A stretch of DNA of 64,000 nt from VAXT01 sp038040395. GTDB lineage: Bacteria; Actinomycetota; Thermoleophilia; Gaiellales; Gaiellaceae. This document shows, in pieces, positions 46,416-54,605 of the stretch. Position 1 is the first letter of the stretch. Each line of letters starts with the position of its first letter. The notes under the pieces were generated by a model. It was not told where the DNA came from and ran no database searches. It saw only the letters and a list, made by a program, of their open reading frames with translations. Position numbers and translations under genes: made by a program. Location of the stretch: contig JBBPIJ010000001.1 in the NCBI GenBank assembly GCA_038040395.1, forward strand, positions 287,893 through 351,892, given 5' to 3'.

Positions 46416-47445
46416 GGACGCTCACCTCCTCGATCCAGCCGTCGATCAGCCCCCACGCGTCGTGCGGCCCGGGGCCGGCCTCGGGGTGGAACTGGACGGA
46501 GCGCGCCCGCAGCTCCGGATACTCGAGCCCCTCGATGGTCTCGTCGTAGAGCGAGACGTGTGTCGCCTCGCGCGCGTCGCTCGGCGCGACCGCGAACCCG
46601 TGGTTCTGGCTCGTGACGAGAACGCCGCCGGTTGCGCGCTCCACGACCGGGTGATTCGCGCCGCGGTGGCCGAACGTGAGCTTGAAGGTCTCGTGGCCCG
46701 TCGCGAGTGCGAGGAGCTGGTGCCCGAGGCAGATCCCGAGAATCGGGACACCTCCAACCAAGCAACAGACTGTTGCAATCTCCTCCTCCAGGGCGCTCGG
46801 GTCGCCGGGCCCGTTCGAGAGCAGGACACCGTCGTACCGGGCGAGCTCGTCCGCGTCCGCGTCGTGCGGGAAGACCGTGACTGCGGCTCCGGACCAGGCA
46901 AGGCGGTTCAGGATCGAGCGCTTGCAGCCGTAGTCGACGACCGCGATGCGCGCCCGCCCCGCATCCGAGAACACGTAGGGCTCGCGCGTCGAGACCTTGG
47001 CGGCGAGCGCACGCCCGGCCATCTCCGGCTGGGCACGAACGCTCGCCAGCGCCTCTGCGAGCGAGGCCTCGCCGGCCAGGGCGATCGCGCGCATGCTGCC
47101 GGCCTGGCGCAGGTGGAGGACGAGCGAGCGCGTGTCGATGCCGCTCAGCGCGACGACGCCGTGCTGGTGCAGCCAATCCGTCCAGGCAGGCCCACGCGCC
47201 TCGCGCATGACGGCCGCCCGGGCGTGCGCGTGCCCCGACTCCGAGTGCGTGCTCGCGACGCCGTAGTTGCCGACCATCGCAGCCGTGAAGCACACGATCT
47301 GGTCCGCGTAGCTCGGGTCGGTGACGACCTCCTGGTACCCGGTCATCGCGGTCGTGAAGACGGCTTCGCCGAATGCGAAGCCCTCCGCCCCGACCGACTG
47401 GCCTCGAAAGACCGTGCCGTCCTCGAGGGCGAGAAAGCCCGTCAC
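46399..47445 (-). CDS. carA: Carbamoyl-phosphate synthase small (glutamine amidotransferase) subunit
   Basis: CarA hydrolyses glutamine and channels ammonia to CarB. The 348 residues have the N-terminal LALEDGTVFRGQSVGAEG, the class I amidotransferase nucleophile in LGICLGHQLLAL and the His/Glu pair in QFHPEAGPGPHD. The GTG start overlaps the pyrC stop as GTGA, which fixes it within a much longer open frame. Confidence 0.95.
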
Positions 47446-48743
47446 GACTCGTACACCAGGCGCCCGGCGGCGATCGTCGCGCGAACCCGCCCTCGCAGCT
47501 TCTGGCCGATCAGCCAGGAGTTCTTCGAGCGGGACCGGAAGGCGTCCTCGCTGACCTGCCAGCTCGCCTGCGTGTCGAGCAGGACCAGGTTCGCGGGTGC
47601 CCCGACGGCGATCTTCGGCTCGTCGAGCCCGTACGCGCGGGCCGGGCCGGCGGACATTCGCTCGAGCAGCGTCTCGAGGGAGATCAATCCGGGTTCGACC
47701 AAGTGCGTGTACAGCGCCGCAAACGACGTCTCGAGCCCTGTCACGCCGAACGGTGCGGCCTCGAACGGCACTTCCTTCTCGTGGCGCGCGTGAGGCGCGT
47801 GATCGGTGGCAACGCACGAGATCGTCCCGTCGCGGAGAGCGTCGACGAGCGCCTTGCGGTCCTCGTCGGTGCCGAGCGGCGGATTCATCTTCATGTTCGG
47901 GTCGAGCGAGCGGACGGCCTCGTCGGTGAGGACGAGGTGGTGCGGCGTTGCCTCCGCCGTCGCCCGAACTCCCTCCGACTGGGCCCGGCGGAGTGCCTCC
48001 ACCGATCCCCTGGCGGAGAGATGCATCAGGTGCAGCGTGCGGCTCTCGTAGGCGGCCAACGAGAGATCGCGCTCGACCATGACGCTCTCGGCGATCGACG
48101 GCCAGCCGCCGATCCCGAGCTCGGCCGAGACCGTTCCCTCGTGCATGTGGCCACCGCGAGAGAGAGTCGGGTCCTCGCAGTGAACCGCGAGCGGCCGATC
48201 GGTGATCGACGCGTACTGGAGCGCGCGCCACATGAGCGACGTGGCGACGACGGGATGTCCGTCGTCCGTGAAGCCGACCGCGCCCTCGTCGGCGAGCTCG
48301 CCCATCTCCGTCAACTCGGTGCCTTTCTGCCCCTTGGAGATCGCGGCCAGGAACCCGACCTGCACCTCGGCCTGAGTATGGGCCTGCTCGACCAGGGCTC
48401 CGAGCACTGCCGCCGAGTCGACGACGGGCTCGGTGTTCGGCATGGCGAGGATGGCGCAGTAGCCGCCCGCCGCTGCCGCCGCACTGCCCGAGGCGATCGT
48501 CTCCTCGTCTTCGCGCCCCGGGGTGCGCAGGTGCACGTGCGGGTCGACGAAGGCCGGTGCGAGCACGAGGCCGGAGCCTTCGATGATCCTGTGACCGTTG
48601 ACCGGCAGGTTCGAGCCGAGCTCGGAGACGACGCCCTCGTCGATCCTGACGTCGACCTGGCCGTCGAGGCCCTCGACGGGGTCGAGCACGCGGGCGCCGC
48701 GGACGACGAGGTTCTCCTTCGGCGCGTCCTTCACGAAGAGCAT
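47442..48743 (-). CDS. pyrC: Dihydroorotase
   Basis: PyrC closes the pyrimidine ring. This 433-residue protein is a type I amidohydrolase: FVDPHVHLRTPG (metal His pair, near 65), AVHCEDP, the later metal His residues and VATDHAPHARHEKE near 300 with the catalytic Asp. ATG 48743 is preceded by GGAGGTGAT five bases upstream. The upstream neighbour is pyrB, but a 167-base spacer with a palindromic repeat separates them. Confidence 0.95.
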   Translation of the reverse strand: MLFVKDAPKENLVVRGARVLDPVEGLDGQVDVRIDEGVVSELGSNLPVNGHRIIEGSGLVLAPAFVDPHVHLRTPGREDEETIASGSAAAAAGGYCAILAMPNTEPVVDSAAVLGALVEQAHTQAEVQVGFLAAISKGQKGTELTEMGELADEGAVGFTDDGHPVVATSLMWRALQYASITDRPLAVHCEDPTLSRGGHMHEGTVSAELGIGGWPSIAESVMVERDLSLAAYESRTLHLMHLSARGSVEALRRAQSEGVRATAEATPHHLVLTDEAVRSLDPNMKMNPPLGTDEDRKALVDALRDGTISCVATDHAPHARHEKEVPFEAAPFGVTGLETSFAALYTHLVEPGLISLETLLERMSAGPARAYGLDEPKIAVGAPANLVLLDTQASWQVSEDAFRSRSKNSWLIGQKLRGRVRATIAAGRLVYES

Positions 48744-48772
48744 CAAAGATCACCTCCCGCGCTGGGCGCGGT

Positions 48773-48880
48773 CGCCGGCCGCGAAAAGCAAGCGTCGCAA
48801 GGACGCAGGGAGCGCTCGTAGCCGGAGGCTACGGGTGCGACTGAGGACGCCGCGAGGCGCCGCTTTGCAGCGCCCCGGCG
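48773..48880 (-). repeat. 108-bp palindromic repeat, copy 2
   Basis: Outer arms CGCCGG/CCGGCG (48773-48778 and 48875-48880), inner arms of GC-rich stems with an AAGC/GCTT block, and an apical stem CGTAGCC/GGCTACG with a three-base loop are present. The core blocks GGACGCAGGGAGCG (48801-48814) and GGTGCGACTGAGGAC (48834-48848) match copy 1, while the apical stem differs in sequence but still pairs, which is compensatory. It lies between the pyrB stop and the pyrC Shine-Dalgarno. Confidence 0.75.
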
Positions 48881-48910
48881 GCCCCGCACAGTGCGGGAGG
48901 GGATCGTCAT

Positions 48911-49906
48911 TTAAGCCACCTCCATCGGGACCTCGGCCTTGACCGGCTTGGGCCCGGTCGTCAGCAGGTCGTAGAGGACTGCCATGCGGACGACGAGGCC
49001 GGCGCGCACCTGCGTCTCGATCAACGCGTCCGCCGCGTCCGCGACGAGCGGGTCGATCTCGACGCCGCGGTTCATCGGGCCGGGGTGCATGACCTTCTGC
49101 CCGGGCCGCAGGCGCTCGGGGGTCACGCCCCAGCGAGCCGTGTACTCACGCAGGCTCGGCACGTAGTTCGCGCCCTCCTGCATCCGCTCTTGCTGCATAC
49201 GCAGGACGTAGACGATGTCCGCCGCGCCGATTGCGCCGATGTCGGTCGTCGTCTCGCAGCCCATCTCCTCGATCCCCCGTGGGATGAGCGCGGGCGGCCC
49301 GACGAGCGTGACGCGCGCCCCGAGCAGCACGAGCGCCTGGATGTTCGAGCGGGCGACACGGGAGTGGAGGACGTCGCCGACGATCGCGACGTGGAGCCCC
49401 TCGATCCGGCCGAACTGCTCCTGGATCGTGTAGAGGTCGAGCAGCGCCTGGGTCGGATGCTGGTGCTTGCCGTCGCCCGCGTTGACGATGCAGGCGTCGG
49501 TGACCCTCGAGACGAGGTGCGGCGCGCCGATCTGCGGATGGCGCAGGACGATCACGTCCGGGTCGTAGGCGCCGAGAGTGATCGCCGTGTCCTTCAGCGA
49601 CTCGCCCTTGTCGACCGCGGAGCCCGACGCCTTGATCGACATCGTGTCCGCGGAGAGCCGCTTGGCCGCGAGCTCGAAGCTCGACGAGGTCCGGGTCGAG
49701 GACTCGTAGAAGACGTTGATCACGAGCCGGCCGCGAAGCGTCGGCAGCTTCTTCATCTCGCGGTCGAGCGAGCGCTCGAGGGTGCGCGCCGTGCCGAGCA
49801 GCCGCTCGACGTCTTCGCGCGTCAGGTCGCCGATCGAGATCAGATGCCGCCTGGGCGGCGGCGCTGGCGGGCGCAGGTCGTCCCGCATGACGTGCAGATC
49901 ACCCAT
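48911..49906 (-). CDS. pyrB: Aspartate carbamoyltransferase catalytic subunit
   Basis: PyrB condenses carbamoyl phosphate with aspartate. The 331 residues begin MGDLHVMRDD, with FYESSTRTSSSFELAAKRLS (carbamoyl phosphate site) near 70, AGDGKHQHPTQALLDLYT near 145 and HPGPMNRGVEI near 280. ATG 49906 has GAGGAGA seven bases upstream and overlaps the pyrR stop by 8 bases. No regulatory chain pyrI is nearby. Confidence 0.95.
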   Translation of the reverse strand: MGDLHVMRDDLRPPAPPPRRHLISIGDLTREDVERLLGTARTLERSLDREMKKLPTLRGRLVINVFYESSTRTSSSFELAAKRLSADTMSIKASGSAVDKGESLKDTAITLGAYDPDVIVLRHPQIGAPHLVSRVTDACIVNAGDGKHQHPTQALLDLYTIQEQFGRIEGLHVAIVGDVLHSRVARSNIQALVLLGARVTLVGPPALIPRGIEEMGCETTTDIGAIGAADIVYVLRMQQERMQEGANYVPSLREYTARWGVTPERLRPGQKVMHPGPMNRGVEIDPLVADAADALIETQVRAGLVVRMAVLYDLLTTGPKPVKAEVPMEVA

Positions 49907-50489
49907 GTGCACTCTCCTCAGGAGCCGGAATGAGCAGAACCTGGTCGATCTCGTCGATCTCGACGAGCTGGACCTGGACCCGCTCCTCGCGGGCGGTCGG
50001 CAGGTTCTTGCCGATGTAGTCGGGACGGATCGGAAGCTCTCGGTGGCCCCGGTCGGCGAGGCAGGCGAGCTGCACGCGCGCGGGGCGGCCGTAGTCGAAG
50101 AGCGCCTCGATCGCGGCGCGGATCGTTCGGCCCGTGTAGAGGACGTCGTCGACGAGCACACAGGTCATGCCTTCGAGCTGGAAGTCGAGCGAGGTTGCGC
50201 GGACAACCGGCTGCGGGTGGATCGGCGCCTCTCCCCCGCGCACCTGGACGTCGTCGCGGTAGAACGTGATGTCCACCGAGCCCAGGCGCACCTCCTGGCC
50301 GCTGAACTCGGCGATCAGGCGCCTGAGGCGGTGCGCCAGTGGCACTCCTCGGGTCTGGATGCCAACGAGCGCGACGCGGTCGAGGTCGGGATTCGCCTCG
50401 ACGATCTCGTGAGCGATACGAGCGAGGCTCCGCTGGATCGCGTCGCCGTCCAGCAGCACCTTCTCGAAAGAAATGTCCGCCTGGCTCAA
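49899..50489 (-). CDS. pyrR: PyrR regulator / uracil phosphoribosyltransferase
   Basis: PyrR binds pyr mRNA leaders in response to UMP/UTP and has some UPRTase activity. The 196 residues have the PRPP loop VLVDDVLYTGRTIRAA near 105 and the NPDLDRVALVGIQTRGVPLA segment near 35. The TTG start has no own Shine-Dalgarno but overlaps the stop of a 15-codon leader ORF as TTGA, indicating coupled translation. First structural gene of the pyr operon. Confidence 0.92.
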   Translation of the reverse strand: MSQADISFEKVLLDGDAIQRSLARIAHEIVEANPDLDRVALVGIQTRGVPLAHRLRRLIAEFSGQEVRLGSVDITFYRDDVQVRGGEAPIHPQPVVRATSLDFQLEGMTCVLVDDVLYTGRTIRAAIEALFDYGRPARVQLACLADRGHRELPIRPDYIGKNLPTAREERVQVQLVEIDEIDQVLLIPAPEESAHG

Positions 50490-50533
50490 CGGCTTGGCCG
50501 TGTGCGTAGGCAGACAGGGACGTGCGAGTACAT
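50486..50533 (-). CDS. 15-residue pyr leader peptide coupled to pyrR
   Basis: ATG 50533 follows AAAGGAG (50538-50544) by four bases and encodes MYSHVPVCLRTRPSR followed by TGA. That TGA overlaps the pyrR TTG start as TTGA. The Shine-Dalgarno abuts the PyrR-binding loop, so PyrR binding could block leader translation and, by coupling, pyrR. Translational rather than attenuation control by PyrR has been reported in mycobacteria; its details here are inferred. Confidence 0.6.
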   Translation of the reverse strand: MYSHVPVCLRTRPSR

Positions 50534-50537
50534 CGGA

Positions 50538-50560
50538 CTCCTTTCCGGCCTCTCTGGACC
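50538..50560 (-). promoter_or_regulatory. PyrR-binding loop in the pyr leader
   Basis: The minus strand reads GGTCCAGAGAGGCCGG (50545-50560), matching the PyrR-binding-loop consensus UCCAGAGAGGC found in Gram-positive pyr leaders, directly followed by an A-rich Shine-Dalgarno at 50538-50544. No terminator with a U-tract lies between it and pyrR, so attenuation is unlikely. A TACAGT -10-like box lies at 50587-50592. Confidence 0.8.
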
Positions 50561-50615
50561 GAGTTAAAGGGGTTCGGGTCGGGAGGGACTGTAGCGGGTG
50601 GAGCGGACGGGGTCC

Positions 50616-52556
50616 ATGATTGCCTTCATGGCTCCTCGCTTCACGGCCAAGGACGTCCTGCGCGAGACGCTCGTCACCCAGCTCGCGGTTGCGCCCGACG
50701 GCTCCTCCGCGGTCTACGCGCGACGGACGATCGAGGGCGGCAAGTACCGGACGCGGCTCTGGCGGGTCCCCATGAACCGCGGCCGCGCGGAGCAGATCAC
50801 GAGCGGCGAGCTCGACACGCGACCCCGCTTCTCCCCGGACGGGCGCTCGCTTCTCTTCGTGTCCACCCGATCGGGTGCGCTACAGCCGTGGGTGCTTCCG
50901 CTCGGAGGCGGGGAGCCGACGCAGCTTGCCGAGTTCGAGGGAGGCGCCAGCGTCGCCGAATGGTCGCCCGACGGCGGCACTGTGCTCACGCTAGCGGCCG
51001 GCGGCGAAGACCGTTTCCTCGTCGGCGACCGCGGGAGCCCCACTGCCCGACACATCCGCGATCTGAACTGGCGGCTCGACCTCGTCGGCGTTCGTGACCA
51101 GTTCACCAGCCTCTGGACCGTCCCTGCTCGTGGCGGCAAGCCGAAAAGGTTGACCGAGCCGCGCTACGAGGTGATGCAGGCCTTCTGGTCGCCCGACGGC
51201 AAGCGGATCGGTTTCATCGCCGACCTCCGGCCCGAAGCGTCTGTCGTCGAGGAACCGCAGGCTTGGTCGATCTCAGCACGTGGCGGCCGGCCGTCGAAGC
51301 TCGCAGAGCTCAAGGGCGAGATCGTCGTGGGCGCCTGGTCGCCGCAGGGGCGCCTTGCGATTCTCGGCCTCGACAACCGGAAGCCTGGTGGCTGGGAGAA
51401 CATCGGCCTCTGGCTCAAGAATGGCCGCTCCCACCGACGGCTCGGCGAGGAGCTCGACCGGACTTTCTTCATGGCTGTCGGCACCGATCTCCAGGACTTC
51501 GGCGCGCGCTTCCCGCCGCCCGTGATCTGGCTGGACCCCGAGAACCTCCTCTGTCTCGTCGCGGACCGTGGCTCGTGTGTGCCCTACCGCTTCGGGCTCG
51601 ACGGCACCGTCGAACGGCTGGTCGACCGGGACGACGTCGTCTGCGCGTGGATCGCCGAGGGTGCCGGCAGGATCGCCACCGTCGCGTCCGTGGCCGGCGG
51701 GGGCGCCGAGGTGTATGCGGTCGAGGACGGCGACCTTCGCCAGCTCTCCCGCAACGGCGGCCGGTGGTTTGCTCCCCATCGGCGCGAGGTCGAGCGCCAC
51801 TCGGTAGCTCACCGCGACGGGCACGAGCTCGACGCCTGGGTCGTACGTCCGCGAGGACGCCGCAGCCGAGGGCTCGTCCTGCACATGCACGGCGGCCCGC
51901 ACCTCGCGCACGGGCCGAGCCCCTGGCTGGAGATGGTCGCCCTCGCGGACGCGGGCTTCACGGTCCTCTACGGCAATCCGCGGGGCTCGGTCAGCTACGG
52001 CGAAGAGTTCGCCAGGGCGATCGACGGAAACTGGGGCGACAGGGACGCCTCGGACTGCATGCGCCTCGTCGACTGGGCCGTCCGCAAGGGCCTGGCCGAC
52101 CGCGATCACGTCGGCCTGCTCGGGCTCTCCTACGGCGGCTACATGACGAACTGGCTGCTCGGCCACCACCCTGGTCGCTTCGCGGCCGCGGTCAGCGAGA
52201 ACCCGGTGCTTGACCTCTTCTCGTTCTACGGCGAATCGGACTTCGGCTTCCTCATCGCCGAGCACGCCGCGGGCGTCGAGAAGCCGGCGGCCGGCTATGA
52301 CCGGCTGTTCGATCGCTCGCCCGCGTCCCAGCTCCATCGCAACACCGCGCCGCTCCTGCTCCTGCAGGCGGAAGGCGACCTCCGCTGCCCCGCCGGCCAG
52401 ACGGACATCGCGTTCACGATTCTGCGCCGGCTCGGCCAGACCGTCGAGATGGTGCGCTATCCGGACGAGTTCCACCTGACCCTTGCGATCGGCCGACCGG
52501 ATCGCCGCGTCGACCGCATCGGGCGGATCGTGGACTGGTTCGAGCGCTATCTCTGA
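50616..52556 (+). CDS. S9 family prolyl oligopeptidase-like peptidase
   Basis: This is an acylaminoacyl-peptidase-like serine peptidase of about 646 residues, with an N-terminal beta-propeller (WSPDGK-type repeats, about 25-380) and a C-terminal alpha/beta hydrolase. The triad is in GLLGLSYGGYMTN (Ser), LLLQAEGDLRCP (Asp) and YPDEFHLTL (His). The start is uncertain: in-frame GTG 50598, ATG 50616 and ATG 50631 are all possible without a clear Shine-Dalgarno. It is divergent from the pyr leader. Confidence 0.92.
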   Translation: MIAFMAPRFTAKDVLRETLVTQLAVAPDGSSAVYARRTIEGGKYRTRLWRVPMNRGRAEQITSGELDTRPRFSPDGRSLLFVSTRSGALQPWVLPLGGGEPTQLAEFEGGASVAEWSPDGGTVLTLAAGGEDRFLVGDRGSPTARHIRDLNWRLDLVGVRDQFTSLWTVPARGGKPKRLTEPRYEVMQAFWSPDGKRIGFIADLRPEASVVEEPQAWSISARGGRPSKLAELKGEIVVGAWSPQGRLAILGLDNRKPGGWENIGLWLKNGRSHRRLGEELDRTFFMAVGTDLQDFGARFPPPVIWLDPENLLCLVADRGSCVPYRFGLDGTVERLVDRDDVVCAWIAEGAGRIATVASVAGGGAEVYAVEDGDLRQLSRNGGRWFAPHRREVERHSVAHRDGHELDAWVVRPRGRRSRGLVLHMHGGPHLAHGPSPWLEMVALADAGFTVLYGNPRGSVSYGEEFARAIDGNWGDRDASDCMRLVDWAVRKGLADRDHVGLLGLSYGGYMTNWLLGHHPGRFAAAVSENPVLDLFSFYGESDFGFLIAEHAAGVEKPAAGYDRLFDRSPASQLHRNTAPLLLLQAEGDLRCPAGQTDIAFTILRRLGQTVEMVRYPDEFHLTLAIGRPDRRVDRIGRIVDWFERYL

Positions 52557-52565
52557 GCCAACGCC

Positions 52566-53303
52566 TTACGGACGCTCGGCCACGGCGACGACCCACTCGA
52601 GGCCGTACTCGTTCTGATCCGGCAGCTCGGCCTCCATTCGCGCGAGACCGGCCTCGAGCTCTTCCTCGTCGAGCAGCTGGAGCGGCGAGATGAAGCGGCC
52701 GCGCACACGCTCGAGCGCTTCTTCTCGGCCGATCTCGGCTCGCTGAGAGAGCGCAGTCAACCGAACCGGGGAGAACCCGACGGACTCGAGCTCCTCCCGC
52801 AGCGCCGCAGGTTCGGGAAAGCGCGCGCGGTCGATCGCTTCGAGAGACGGGAAGAAGCGGTTGAGCCAGTAGCGCTCGAAGTGCGCGGGGTCGAACGTGG
52901 CGACGACGAGGCGCCCGTCCGTGCCGAGGACGCGGTGCGCTTCCGCGAAGGCCTGTGGCCGATCGAGCAGGTGGATGACGAGCACCATCACGGCCCGCTC
53001 GAACCACCCGGCCTTGAATGGCAACCTCTCGGCCGGCGCGACCTTGACCGTGCTGATCCGTTCCCGGGCCAGAGCCGCCATCTCGGCCGAGGGCTCGACC
53101 CCCCACACGCGCGAGCCGCGCTCGGCCAGCGCTGCGGCGACGCGACCGGTTCCGCACCCGATGTCGAGCAGCCGCCTCCCCAGAAGGTCGCCCTCGCGGG
53201 CGAGCAGCTCGAAGAGCTCCCACCACTTGGCGTCCGCGGGCCGAAGCTCGTCGTACCTGGCCGCGACGGGGCCGAAATCAGGTTTCCGAGACGAGCCCGT
53301 CAG
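52566..53303 (-). CDS. SAM-dependent methyltransferase without a canonical start codon
   Basis: This is a class I methyltransferase. Motif I is LLDIGCGTGRVAAALAERGS, then WGVEPSAEMAAL, APAERLPFKAG and LVIHLLDRPQAFAEAHRVL. In this frame the only ATG/GTG/TTG before motif I is missing: the first is the GTG at 53108, which lies after motif I and would delete the SAM site. A CTG at 53303, within the end of the DUF2007 gene, gives MTGSSRKPDFGPVAARYDEL and is my best guess. A real frameshift or sequencing error near 53280 would be the alternative. Confidence 0.75.
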   Translation of the reverse strand: MTGSSRKPDFGPVAARYDELRPADAKWWELFELLAREGDLLGRRLLDIGCGTGRVAAALAERGSRVWGVEPSAEMAALARERISTVKVAPAERLPFKAGWFERAVMVLVIHLLDRPQAFAEAHRVLGTDGRLVVATFDPAHFERYWLNRFFPSLEAIDRARFPEPAALREELESVGFSPVRLTALSQRAEIGREEALERVRGRFISPLQLLDEEELEAGLARMEAELPDQNEYGLEWVVAVAERP

Positions 53304-53511
53304 GCTCCGTGAGCGCCTCGATCGCGTGCTGGGCCGCCTCGAGCGAGGCCTCCGGCACGAGCACCTTCTGCGGGGCGTCTTCCGTTTCGCGGGGATGGTG
53401 GTCGACCGCGACCTCCAGCTCCGAGTCGATTCCGGCCGAGCGCAGGATCGCCTGCAGCTCTTCGGCTTCCGTGACGTCTCCAGCCATGGCTACCTGAACC
53501 ATCTGCGTCAT
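53278..53511 (-). CDS. DUF2007-like small protein
   Basis: This 77-residue protein has the DUF2007 (putative signal-transducing) pattern: VQVAMAGDVTEAEELQAILR near the start, AGIDSELEVAVD in the middle and a C-terminal KVLVPEASLEAAQHAIEAL helix. Function unknown. ATG overlaps the rnz stop (ATGA). Its 3' end overlaps the likely CTG start of the methyltransferase by 26 bases. Confidence 0.82.
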   Translation of the reverse strand: MTQMVQVAMAGDVTEAEELQAILRSAGIDSELEVAVDHHPRETEDAPQKVLVPEASLEAAQHAIEALTEPDGLVSET

Positions 53512-54503
53512 TCCGGCGACTCCTCCCGTGTAGGCACGGTCTCACGTTCCGGCCGCTGGAGGGCTCCACCCTTCACGAGCTGCGGCCCTCCCCGCTCCTG
53601 GAAGCGGACGTCGATCGTATCGAAGTCCTTCGGCACGATTGCATTCGGAAAGATCGTCTTCGCCTCCCGCGCCACCTCACCCCCGAAGTACCGGTTCGAA
53701 AGGTGCGTCAGCGCCAGCATGTTCACCTCGGCCGCTCGCGCCACGCCCGCTGCCTCGAGCGCCGTCGAATGCGCCGTCTCGCGCGCACGGTCGCGCTCGT
53801 CCTCGCAGAAGGTCGCCTCGTGCACGAGCACGTCCGCTCCCCGTGCCGCCTCGATCACGGTCTCGGACGGCCCGCCGTCGCCGGCAATCACGACCTTCCG
53901 CCCGGGACGCGCCGCGCCGAGCACCTTGTCCGGCGTGATCGTCTGCCCGTCGGCGAGGGTGACGGACTCTCCCCGTTGCAGCGCGCCCCGCTCCGGTCCA
54001 GGAGGCACACCGAGTGCGTCCGCGGCCTGGACGTCGAAGCGGCCTGGCCGTGGATCCTCGACGAGCGCGTAGCCGACGGCCGAGACCCCGTGCGCGACCG
54101 CGAATGTGACGAGTCGATAGTCCTCGCGGATCAGCTCATCGCCCGCTCGCAGCTCCTTCAGCTCGACCGTGTAGGTCAGCCGCCCGAAGATGCGGCGCAG
54201 CGCCTCGAAGAGATCGCGCAGCCCCGGCGGCCCGTACACGGTGATCGGCACCTCCCGCCCACGCAGGGAGAAGGTCTTCAGCATGCCGGGGAGGCCGAGG
54301 TAGTGATCTGCGTGGTAGTGCGTGAGAAAGATCTCGCGAAGCTCGATCAGCCCGACGCTCGAGCGCAGGAGCTGCCGCTGCGTGCCCTCGGCGCAGTCGA
54401 AAAGCATGCGCTCGCCCCCGCGGCGCAAGAGCAGCGCGGCCGGCGCCCGCTGTGCCGTCGGCATCGAGCCGGACGTCCCGAGAAAAATGAGATCGAGGTC
54501 CAT
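53508..54503 (-). CDS. rnz: Ribonuclease Z
   Basis: RNase Z trims tRNA 3' ends. The 331-residue metallo-beta-lactamase fold protein has LIFLGTSGSMPTAQRAP at the start, the metal site LTHYHADHYLGLPGML near 62, AVAHGVSAVGYAL, the metal Asp in VVIAGDGGPSE and HLSNRY near the C-terminus. Because the tRNA here lacks encoded CCA, 3' processing by RNase Z plus a CCA-adding enzyme fits. Divergent from a HD-GYP gene. Confidence 0.93.
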   Translation of the reverse strand: MDLDLIFLGTSGSMPTAQRAPAALLLRRGGERMLFDCAEGTQRQLLRSSVGLIELREIFLTHYHADHYLGLPGMLKTFSLRGREVPITVYGPPGLRDLFEALRRIFGRLTYTVELKELRAGDELIREDYRLVTFAVAHGVSAVGYALVEDPRPGRFDVQAADALGVPPGPERGALQRGESVTLADGQTITPDKVLGAARPGRKVVIAGDGGPSETVIEAARGADVLVHEATFCEDERDRARETAHSTALEAAGVARAAEVNMLALTHLSNRYFGGEVAREAKTIFPNAIVPKDFDTIDVRFQERGGPQLVKGGALQRPERETVPTREESPE

Positions 54504-54605
54504 TCGGGGCTAGTTAAGCACCCAAACCAGTAGTGCCTCATACCCCATTCGAGTGAGGCTGAAGAGAAATCCAGGCCGATACTGCGGTAGAGGAGCCTGC
54601 GGCCT

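Noticed and set aside
50490..50597. Transcription attenuator in the pyr leader
   Set aside because: The PyrR-binding loop is present but no terminator stem with a U-tract follows; a translational mechanism fits better.
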